Assembly: GCF_023008405.1 (NCBI RefSeq)
Contig: NZ_CP095376.1
Span: forward strand, 9,528,501-9,592,500
Direction of reading: 5' to 3'
DNA: 64,000 nt
Source: Amycolatopsis sp. FBCC-B4732
GTDB taxonomy: Bacteria; Actinomycetota; Actinomycetes; Mycobacteriales; Pseudonocardiaceae
The notes beneath the pieces were generated by a model. That model was given only the letters and a program-made list of their open reading frames with translations. It searched no databases and was not told the DNA's origin. The translations under genes and the position numbers were made by a program. Shown piece by piece: positions 18,401-23,799 of the stretch (position 1 is its first letter; each line of letters starts with the position of its first letter).

Positions 18401-18800
18401 CGATCGCGCCGGCGTCGAGGCGCAGGGAGTAGCCGGACCCGATCGACGCGAGCAGCTGCGGGCCTTCGCCCTTGGCGCGGCCGGGCTCGAGCGCCCGCCG
18501 CAGGCCGGAGACGTAGGTGTAGATGGAACCCTGCGCGCTCTGCGGCGGCGCTTCGCCCCAGACGGCGTCGATCAGCTCCTCGCGCGAGACCGTGCGGCTC
18601 GAGTTCATCGCCAGGGCGGCGAGGACCGTCCGCCGGTGCGCGGAGCCGAGGTCGAGCTCCAGTTCGGCGCGCCATGCTTTGACCGGGCCGAGCAGCTGGA
18701 CACCCAACTCGGTTGGGGGGTCCAGGGGGGCTTGCCCCCCGGCCGGGGTCTGGGGCTTGGCCCCAGAGGGAGGCAGTGCGGAGCCGTCCGCAGCCGACAT
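15471..18800 (-). CDS. SARP/BTAD-AAA ATPase regulator without LuxR end
   Basis: The 1,109-residue protein is a paralogue of the downstream SARP: winged helix (ELGVQLLGPVKAWRAELEL to QGSIYTYVSGLRRALEPG), BTAD (ESSGTEPGPALRRLYDQL), ATPase P-loop GEPGSGRTALL, Walker B LVLVVDDLHWADD, and a helical C-terminal region. It stops after VWDVRRAEARMQPFGIRR, where the paralogue continues into a LuxR domain. The P-loop has Arg where the usual GK[ST] Lys stands, so ATP binding may be weakened. ATG 18800 has AAGGGAG upstream. Residues 10-30 are encoded by a hairpin repeat element. It diverges from the WXG100 pair. Confidence 0.88.
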   Translation of the reverse strand: MSAADGSALPPSGAKPQTPAGGQAPLDPPTELGVQLLGPVKAWRAELELDLGSAHRRTVLAALAMNSSRTVSREELIDAVWGEAPPQSAQGSIYTYVSGLRRALEPGRAKGEGPQLLASIGSGYSLRLDAGAIDVHRFEALREQAQRKQSAGDLRGAREDLEEALALWHGVPLSGLPGPFAAAQRARLTEVRLATVERRAEVVLESGGHAELVAELTALTREHPFRETLRGLLMRALVRADRRTEAIAVYTDVRDRLVESSGTEPGPALRRLYDQLREKPAPAPEPKPAPPPRPTRLPVAAMPERADLFLGREAELARLREAVDGLEAGIGRSVWLEGEPGSGRTALLAEVLAMAEDLQPAFAAADSLDQRFALRPLLDALGVHAGAAGHRAVLAARLAEHPGEDPVDGLLALVRELCAEAPLVLVVDDLHWADDATLGVWRYLSRETRQLPLLLVGACRPVPRPAALDELRAELDNDDTTVLALPPLTESAARELATELVGAPPGPGLGLLVSYGAGNPRYTREIVETLLAQSMIVLDGVHAHLDGNSCQTIPAPLGSRITLYLSFLSSGTRDTLRWAAMLGREFSLSDIAVATERPPTALVGAVDEAIASGVLVESGDRLAFRHPLVRRVLYEKTPAAMRVALHRQLAEAFAAAGAPAVRVAEQLAAAPAQVDPWVTTWLLDHIGTVATETPRIAVDLLRHAVTQGTLPPDARETLTATLARLLFWLGREPEAEARSVVARTADSRRAAEMRWILAYVYYRRGDFAEATAELKRTLDDTDVPEMWRGRHESLLATLERLGEETALAPAGLHPLDDAALSVPKLDSLEEAAEPLDAARRIAATRAVPGEMHLAGAVHYYWLGRWPEALDELDAVIRDGAETASYVLRSPGSALLVHGVGALIAGHRGDPGRARTHLEAADRRQWPPGLEPDGGDFLLAARALLAEQDDRPEAALAALLPLLEENYPPAARHQWLPDLVRLALRLGEGQRAHQALRLLDVEGDVPPAHAAAAAHCRGLVAGDPEPVLTAAGHYRAAGRLLKQAKATEDAAILLAESDRLDEARTAFRTALTAYTGMGAVWDVRRAEARMQPFGIRRAHAVRQRAAAAGE
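18725..18767. repeat. double hairpin repeat inside the start of the second SARP gene
   Basis: Two adjacent dyads are GGGGGG-CTTG-CCCCCC (18725-18740) and TCTGGGGC-TTG-GCCCCAGA (18749-18767). The second has the same arms as the element at 15350-15369. Both lie in the first 30 codons of the SARP gene and encode a Pro/Gly-rich stretch absent from the paralogue, which suggests an intergenic element captured by the reading frame. Confidence 0.6.
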
Positions 18801-18974
18801 CGGTCTCCCTTCGTGCGCTGACGAAACGTCACGCGCCGGATGCCTGACGTGAGCATACGCGGCCGTCGTGAACCGGCAGGCAATGATGGCGGACATTCGG
18901 GCAACGGCCGGGAGCGGGGGTTCCGCCGGTGCGCGGGGTTTGCCACCCTCGGGACGCCCGAGAGGAGTTCCCGC

Positions 18975-19235
18975 ATGGCCACAGCGGCGCCGACGGACGA
19001 GATGCAGCGGGCGGCCGCCCGCTTCGCGCACACCATCGAAGCGGCCCGCTCCCGGCTTCGCGACGTCAACAGCGAGATGGCGGAGGTGCAGGCGTCGTGG
19101 CGGGGCGAGGACGCGGTGCGCTTCGGCCAGGCCATGAGCGACTGGGAGCAGGAGTACGACGTGATCCTCTCGCGGCTGGCCCGGCTGCTCGAGACGACGG
19201 GCGGCGGCCCGGTGCCGCGGCAGCGCGTGCCGTGA
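18975..19235 (+). CDS. WXG100/ESAT-6-like protein
   Basis: An 86-residue helical hairpin protein with the hallmark turn SWRGEDAVRF (W-x-G) between two amphipathic helices (EMQRAAARFAHTIEAARSRLRD and FGQAMSDWEQEYDVILSRLARLLE). Length and motif fit the WXG100 family, whose members are secreted as dimers by type VII systems. The ATG has GAGGAG eight bases upstream. It overlaps the following small gene by four bases, the arrangement of an esxB/esxA-type pair. No EccC, EccD or MycP genes are in the window, so the secretion machinery must be elsewhere. Confidence 0.85.
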   Translation: MATAAPTDEMQRAAARFAHTIEAARSRLRDVNSEMAEVQASWRGEDAVRFGQAMSDWEQEYDVILSRLARLLETTGGGPVPRQRVP

Positions 19236-19489
19236 CGCGCCAGGAGCTCGAGTTCAGCTACGCCGGTCTGGTGCTCGACCGGATGGGGGCGATCACCGGC
19301 GAGCTCGGCGAGCTGCTCGCCGAGCTGGAGACCGACGTCGAGCCGGAGCTGGCGGGCTGGACCGCGGCGGCTCAGGAGGAGTACCGGCGGGCCAAGCGCG
19401 AGTGGGCGCGCGCGGCCGAGCGGATGCCGGGCTGCCTGGAGCGGGCGCGCACGGCGGTCGGGGGACTGGAGACGTCTTCACGCGCGTGA
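19232..19489 (+). CDS. WXG100-like partner protein
   Basis: An 85-residue, highly acidic helical protein, starting GTG at 19232 and overlapping the WXG100 gene by GTGA. Its central turn GWTAAAQEEYRRAKREW carries Trp followed by Ala rather than the usual W-x-G, so it looks like the divergent half of a heterodimeric pair. Translational coupling supports equal production. Its final codons overlap the palindrome that precedes the second LuxR gene. It is not certain that it is secreted. Confidence 0.75.
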   Translation: MTRQELEFSYAGLVLDRMGAITGELGELLAELETDVEPELAGWTAAAQEEYRRAKREWARAAERMPGCLERARTAVGGLETSSRA

Positions 19490-19493
19490 AGAC
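19474..19493. promoter_or_regulatory. perfect palindrome GTCTTCACGCGCGTGAAGAC, candidate operator 2
   Basis: A 20-bp perfect inverted repeat spans the stop codon of the WXG100-like partner gene and lies 43 bases before the second LuxR gene. Its CTTCACG/CGTGAAG arms equal those of the dyad at 6678-6692 before the paralogous LuxR gene. A half-site CGTGAAGGCGC follows at 19507-19517. Confidence 0.6.
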
Positions 19494-19535
19494 GGAATAG
19501 GGAAGGCGTGAAGGCGCGCCCGCCACACTGCGTCC

Positions 19536-20138
19536 ATGAAGCCCGTGGAAGTGACCGTCCTCGCCTCGGACCCGATCACGCACGCCGGCGCCGAGAGCCT
19601 GCTGGAGTCCCATCCGGACATCCGGGTGACCGACCTGGTCCCGGACGTCCTGCTGGTGATGGAGGAGCACGTCACCGAGGCCGTGCTGGGCGAGATCCGC
19701 GCGGCCAAGGCGTCCCACGTGGTCCTGGTCGTCGAGCACTTCCGCGAGAGCGACCTGATGTCGGTGCTGGAGTGCGGGGTCGTGGCGATCCTGCCGCGGC
19801 GCGAAACGGGCGGCGCCGAGCTGGTGACGGCGGTGCTCGCGGCGGGCGACGGCACGGCCAACCTGCCGCCGCGGCTGCAGGGGGCGCTGCTCTCGCAGGT
19901 CCAGCGGATGCGCAAGGACGTGCTGGAGCCGAACGGGCTGACGCTGTCCGGGCTCGCCGCGCGCGAGTGCGACGTCCTGCGGCTGGTCGCCGAGGGTTTC
20001 GGGACCGAGGAGATCGCGGCGAAGCTGTGCTACTCCGAGCGGACGGTGAAGAACGTCCTCTACGGCCTGATGACCCGCTGCGGCCTGAACAACCGCGCCC
20101 ACGCCGTCGCTTACGCGCTGCGAGCGGGAGCCATCTGA
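19536..20138 (+). CDS. LuxR-family transcriptional regulator, paralogue of the one at 6774
   Basis: The 200-residue protein ends with a LuxR helix-turn-helix (LAARECDVLRLVAEGFGTEEIAAKL, YSERTVKNVLYGLMTRCGL). It aligns with the regulator at 6774 from the N-terminus (ASDPI) to the last residues (HAVAYALRAGAI versus HAVAYAVRAGVI). As there, the receiver-like half lacks a clear phosphoacceptor Asp. There is no ribosome binding site; a -10-like CACACT ends six bases before the ATG, so translation may be leaderless. It lies 46 bases after the WXG100-like gene and may regulate it or itself. Confidence 0.88.
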   Translation: MKPVEVTVLASDPITHAGAESLLESHPDIRVTDLVPDVLLVMEEHVTEAVLGEIRAAKASHVVLVVEHFRESDLMSVLECGVVAILPRRETGGAELVTAVLAAGDGTANLPPRLQGALLSQVQRMRKDVLEPNGLTLSGLAARECDVLRLVAEGFGTEEIAAKLCYSERTVKNVLYGLMTRCGLNNRAHAVAYALRAGAI

Positions 20139-20152
20139 GCCGTTCCGTGGGC

Positions 20153-20158
20153 TAGGGT
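20153..20158 (+). promoter_or_regulatory. -10 box, probable leaderless start of the amidase gene
   Basis: TAGGGT fits TANNNT and ends seven bases before ATG 20166. No Shine-Dalgarno sequence precedes the ATG. Confidence 0.5.
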
Positions 20159-20165
20159 CGCGATC

Positions 20166-21491
20166 ATGGTGCTGACGGCAGTGGAGATCGCGGCCTCCGT
20201 CCGGGCCGGGACCCTCGACCCGGTGCAGGTGACCCGGGAAGCGCTGGACCGGATCGGCGCGGCCGACGGCGTCGTCGGTGCCTTCCGGCGGGTGCGCGCC
20301 GAAGAGGCGCTGAAGGAAGCCGCGGAGGTCGCCGCGCGGCCCGATCTCGCGTCGCTGCCGCTGGCCGGGGTGCCCGTCGCCGTCAAGGACGTCACGGAGA
20401 TCGAAGGCGAATTCGCTTCGCACGGTTCGCTGGCCGGCCCGTCTTCACCGGCCACCGCGGACGGCTTGGTCGCGACGCGGCTGCGGGCCGCGGGCGCGGT
20501 GCTCGTCGGGCTGACGCGCGTGCCGGAGCTGTGCATCTGGCCGATGAGCGACACCCCGGACGGCATCGCCCGCAACCCGTGGGACCCGACGTACGCCTCG
20601 GGCGGCTCGTCCGGCGGCAGCGCGGCGGCGGTGGCGGCCGGCCTGGTCCCGCTGGCCCACGGCACCGACGGCATGGGCTCGGTCCGGCTGCCGGCCGCGA
20701 TGTGCGGGCTGGTCGGCCTGAAACCGGGCGCCGACCGGCTGGCCGAGGGCGGCTGGTTCGGCATGTCGGTGCACGGCCCGCTGGCCACGACGGTCGCGGA
20801 CACGGCGGCGCTGTTCTCGGTCCTGGCCGCGGACCCTTCGCTGGCCTCGGTGCCGACGCCCGAGCCGGTCCGGATCGGCATGTCCACGACGGTGCCCTTG
20901 CTGCACACGCCGGTCCCGAAGGAGCTGGTGGCGGCGGTCTCGACTGCGGCAGGTCACCTGTCCAGGGCGGGCCACACGCTGTCCACGGCGGCCCCGCGCT
21001 ACCCGGCCACGATGGTCCTCGGCATGACGGCCCGCTGGCTGGCCGGCCCGGCCGTCCAGGCGGAGGGCTTCTCGTTCTCCGGGCTGCAGCGGCGGACGCG
21101 CGCGCACGTTCGCGCGGGACGGCTGATCCAGCGTGCGGGGCTGGTCCGCGAGCGGACGCGGGAGCTGTGGCTGGCGCGGGCCTCGGAGTTCTTCGACGGC
21201 CACGACGTGCTGATGACGCCGACGTTGTCGCACTGGCCGGTGAAGGCGGGCCGCTGGCACGAGAAGCGGTGGCTGACGAACGTGCTGCCGTCGACGCGCT
21301 TGGCCGGCTTCACGGGCCAGTGGAACTTCGCGGGCTACCCGGCGATCACGGTCCCGGTGGGGCGCTCGGTCGTTTCGGGCTTGCCGACGTCGGTCCAGCT
21401 GGTGACCCGCCCGGGCGGCGAGTCCCTGCTGCTGGGCCTGGCGGCCCAGCTGGAGTCGGCCAACCCCTGGCCCCGCACCGCCCGCAAGTAA
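20166..21491 (+). CDS. amidase signature family hydrolase
   Basis: The 441-residue protein carries the amidase signature: the catalytic Lys in VPVAVKDVTE (about residue 76), the glycine/serine-rich stretch GGSSGGSAAAVAAGL with the cis-Ser, and MGSVRLPAAMCGLVGLKP with the nucleophile Ser. These residues form the Ser-cisSer-Lys triad that hydrolyses amide bonds. No signal peptide is seen. The substrate cannot be assigned; GatA is unlikely because no gatB/gatC neighbours exist and the context is regulatory. It lies 27 bases after the LuxR gene and appears to have its own leaderless promoter. Confidence 0.88.
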   Translation: MVLTAVEIAASVRAGTLDPVQVTREALDRIGAADGVVGAFRRVRAEEALKEAAEVAARPDLASLPLAGVPVAVKDVTEIEGEFASHGSLAGPSSPATADGLVATRLRAAGAVLVGLTRVPELCIWPMSDTPDGIARNPWDPTYASGGSSGGSAAAVAAGLVPLAHGTDGMGSVRLPAAMCGLVGLKPGADRLAEGGWFGMSVHGPLATTVADTAALFSVLAADPSLASVPTPEPVRIGMSTTVPLLHTPVPKELVAAVSTAAGHLSRAGHTLSTAAPRYPATMVLGMTARWLAGPAVQAEGFSFSGLQRRTRAHVRAGRLIQRAGLVRERTRELWLARASEFFDGHDVLMTPTLSHWPVKAGRWHEKRWLTNVLPSTRLAGFTGQWNFAGYPAITVPVGRSVVSGLPTSVQLVTRPGGESLLLGLAAQLESANPWPRTARK

Positions 21492-21519
21492 AGCGCCCCA
21501 ACGCCACATTGAGGTTTTC

Positions 21520-22362
21520 TCAGTAGCGTCCGTGGTGTTCGTGGTGGGTGAGGACGAGGGCTGCTTGGACGATGGCGCCGATGCGGTGGGGGCAGAGGCT
21601 GATGTGCTGGAGTGCTCGCCAGCGGGTTTTGAGGATGGCCATGGCACGTTCGCCGAGAGCGCGGAGTCGGCTGTGGAGCAGGTTGTGGACCCGCTGGCGG
21701 GTGCCGAGGGGTGGTTGACCTGCGGCTTTCTTGAACGGGGTATGGATTCCGATGCCGGCTGAGTGGTAGGCCTTATCGGCCAGTGTCGGCAGGCCTACGG
21801 CTGCGGCGGCGGTCAACGCGCCGGCGATGCCGAGGTCGCGGGCGGCGGAGAGGTCGTTGCGGGAGCCGGGCAGCACCGGCGAGGTCCAGAGCGGGAACCC
21901 GCCGGGGCTGGCCAGGAACTGGATGTTTCCGCCGAAGGTGCGGTGCTTGCCCGAGTACCACAGATGCACCGTGGCCCCACGGTTGCGGCCTTTGGTTTTG
22001 GTGGTGGTCGCCGCGACCCGGTCACAGGTGAACAGGGAGCCGTCCAGGACCACGTGTGTATCGCCGGTATCGCGGCGTTGCGCCAGGACCTGGTGCAGGT
22101 CCGGGGCCTGGGCAGCCAGGGCGGTGATGGCTTCGTGCAGGTAGCGGTAGGCAGTGGCGATGCTGATGCGGTGGTCGGTGGCCAGCCGGTGCACCGGGAT
22201 GGCGTCGCGGAACCATCGCAGTACCAGCACCGCGTGCCGGTAGGGGGTCAGCGCCCGCCGGCCCCGGCGCGTGCCGCGCCGTAGCCGTTCCGCCCGCAGG
22301 ACACCGGCGACGAACCAGACCAGGTCACCTGACACATCGAGCGTGGCGCCATAATTGATCAC
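21520..22362 (-). CDS. IS5-family-like DDE transposase
   Basis: Starting at GTG 22362 the protein has 280 residues. It has an N-terminal helix-turn-helix (IPVHRLATDHRISIATAYRYLHEAI) and a DDE-type catalytic core: THVVLDGSLF with the first Asp, ADKAYHSAG with the second, and a late Glu in RALGERAMAILKTRWR. That pattern matches HTH_Tnp_4/DDE_Tnp_4 transposases of the IS5 group. An upstream in-frame GTG at 22422 would add 20 residues but lies in a hairpin. The gene seems intact, so the element may be active. Confidence 0.88.
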   Translation of the reverse strand: MINYGATLDVSGDLVWFVAGVLRAERLRRGTRRGRRALTPYRHAVLVLRWFRDAIPVHRLATDHRISIATAYRYLHEAITALAAQAPDLHQVLAQRRDTGDTHVVLDGSLFTCDRVAATTTKTKGRNRGATVHLWYSGKHRTFGGNIQFLASPGGFPLWTSPVLPGSRNDLSAARDLGIAGALTAAAAVGLPTLADKAYHSAGIGIHTPFKKAAGQPPLGTRQRVHNLLHSRLRALGERAMAILKTRWRALQHISLCPHRIGAIVQAALVLTHHEHHGRY

Positions 22363-22423
22363 GTGGGGCCTCTGGAACCTCGGACTTGATCTTCGCAAAT
22401 CCAGTCCTACCAGGGGCCCCACG
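22363..22423. repeat. inverted repeat just upstream of the transposase start
   Basis: GTGGGGCCTCTGG (22363-22375) and CCAGGGGCCCCAC (about 22411-22423) pair with one mismatch across a loop of about 35 bases. In a transcript entering the element from outside, this stem would lie directly upstream of the GTG at 22362 and could mask the initiation region. Confidence 0.5.
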
Positions 22424-22498
22424 CCTCATCTCAGGGCAGCACGCACCTGTCCAGCCCCAGTCTTACTGAGAAAGCCACATTGGGGCGCTTGGGGGTGT

Positions 22499-23683
22499 CT
22501 AGGAGCCGGGCTTGCTCGCGGTCGGGGAAAGCGGCTTCGCGCTGTTCCCGTTGCCGTTGGCCGGCTTCGTGGCCGGGCCGTTCGAGTTCGCCGGGGCGTT
22601 GCCCGGCTTCGCCGCGGGTGCCGGCTTTGCCTGCTGCGGCGCGGGCTTCGCGGCCTGAGCCGGCTTCGGCGCCACCGCGGGCTTCGCGGGGATCTGCGGC
22701 TGCACCACCGGGACGACCGGGGCCGACGGCGTGGTCGCCGATTCCGTGTCGCCGCCCACCAGCTTGGACGCCTGGGGGATCACCGCTTCCTCCGGCAGCG
22801 TCGCGAGCTGCGTCTCGCTGCGGTTGAGGATGTCCTCCGCCATCGCCAGGCTCTTGCGGGCCTGCTCGCGGATTTCCGCCAGCCGCTCGACCTTGCGGTT
22901 CGCCACTGTCGTGCGCTGGGCGGCCTGGGTGGTCGCCTCGTCGAGGCGGCGCTTGGCCTCCGCCGTGGCCTCGTCGAGCCGTCGCTTGGCCTCCGCCGTC
23001 GCCTCGGCGATCCGGCGCTCGGCCTGGTTCTTGCTCGCCGTGCGCTGGTCGGCGATGTGCTTGTCCAGCGCCGTCTTCTGCGCGGACTGGGAGGCGTCGA
23101 ACTCGCGCTCGATCTTCCGCCGCTTCCGCTCCGCCTCGTTGTCGAGCAGCTCGCGCCGCTGGGCCGCCTCGACGGTCAGCCGCTGCACCTCGGCGCGCGT
23201 CTCCGCCAGCGCGTTCTCGTGCTCGGAGTGCAGCAGGTCGGCCTGCTTGTCCAGCTCCGCGACCAGCTTCGTGTACCGCTCACGCAGCTTCGTCGACGCC
23301 TCGGTCGAGCCCGCCCACGTCTTCTCCGCGGCGGCCTCGGCGCGCTTGACGATCTCGTCCGCGCGCGCCTGCGCGAGCGTCACCGTGCGTTGCATCCGCT
23401 CGTCGAGGTCCTCGAGCCGCTCCGGCGGTTTCTTGAGCTCCTCGACGCGCGCTTCGAGCGAAGCGACCTGCTGCCGGGCGGATTCCGCCTCCCTGGCCGC
23501 GCTCGCGGCCTGCGCCACGGCGGCGTCGCGTTCGCTGAGCACCCGGCGCAGCTGCGCCTCGACGTGGTCGAGGTATTGGCGGACTTCGTTGCGGTCGAAG
23601 CCGTGCCAGGCCTGGGTGTACTCACGACGGAGGGGGAGGAGGCCGTTGAGGGCGGTTGCGGCGGGGTCGCGCTCAGGAACCAT
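22499..23683 (-). CDS. DivIVA-like coiled-coil protein
   Basis: A 394-residue protein. Residues 15-50 (LLPLRREYTQAWHGFDRNEVRQYLDHVEAQL) resemble the membrane-curvature-binding DivIVA N-terminus. Residues 50-310 are a continuous coiled coil with repeated AEAKRRLDEAT units. The final 85 residues are a Pro/Ala/Lys/Asn-rich tail. Such proteins organise polar growth and septation in actinomycetes; this one is too divergent to be called the main DivIVA/Wag31 and is more likely an accessory scaffold. The start at 23683 has a TANNNT box seven bases upstream and no ribosome binding site. Confidence 0.8.
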   Translation of the reverse strand: MVPERDPAATALNGLLPLRREYTQAWHGFDRNEVRQYLDHVEAQLRRVLSERDAAVAQAASAAREAESARQQVASLEARVEELKKPPERLEDLDERMQRTVTLAQARADEIVKRAEAAAEKTWAGSTEASTKLRERYTKLVAELDKQADLLHSEHENALAETRAEVQRLTVEAAQRRELLDNEAERKRRKIEREFDASQSAQKTALDKHIADQRTASKNQAERRIAEATAEAKRRLDEATAEAKRRLDEATTQAAQRTTVANRKVERLAEIREQARKSLAMAEDILNRSETQLATLPEEAVIPQASKLVGGDTESATTPSAPVVPVVQPQIPAKPAVAPKPAQAAKPAPQQAKPAPAAKPGNAPANSNGPATKPANGNGNSAKPLSPTASKPGS

Positions 23684-23696
23684 GCGCCCGACCGTA
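23684..23696 (-). promoter_or_regulatory. -10 box, probable leaderless start of the DivIVA-like gene
   Basis: On the minus strand TACGGT (23696-23691) ends seven bases before ATG 23683 and no Shine-Dalgarno sequence intervenes. Confidence 0.5.
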
Positions 23697-23799
23697 CCTG
23701 GGCACGGACCGCTTACGCCCTTCGGCTTAACAAATCACCAACACGTGTCGTGGTCCGGGCGGCGCGTCGCCGGAACGGCCGCACCCCGGAAACGCTGCG

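Larger units (their letters stand above)
21513..22476. mobile_element. insertion sequence with one DDE transposase (IS5-like)
   Basis: About 960 bp bounded by imperfect inverted repeats GGTTTTCTCAGTA (21513-21525) and TACTGAGAAAGCC (22464-22476), 12 of 13 matching. One transposase gene fills it on the minus strand and its stop codon lies inside the terminal repeat. Both sides carry GCCACATTG (21503-21511 and 22474-22482). Outside these, AAGCGCCCCAA and TTGGGGCGCTT form the two arms of a palindrome that the element appears to have split. Confidence 0.8.

Noticed and set aside
11705..18800. Antibiotic biosynthetic cluster controlled by the SARPs
   Set aside because: No polyketide synthase, peptide synthetase or tailoring genes are visible within the window.
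15462..18821. 1,119-codon open frame on the plus strand
   Set aside because: It mirrors the SARP gene on the minus strand, which has clear winged-helix, BTAD and ATPase motifs; the plus frame has none.
18975..19489. Complete type VII secretion system
   Set aside because: Only the small WXG100-like pair is present here; EccB, EccC, EccD, EccE and MycP genes are not in the window.
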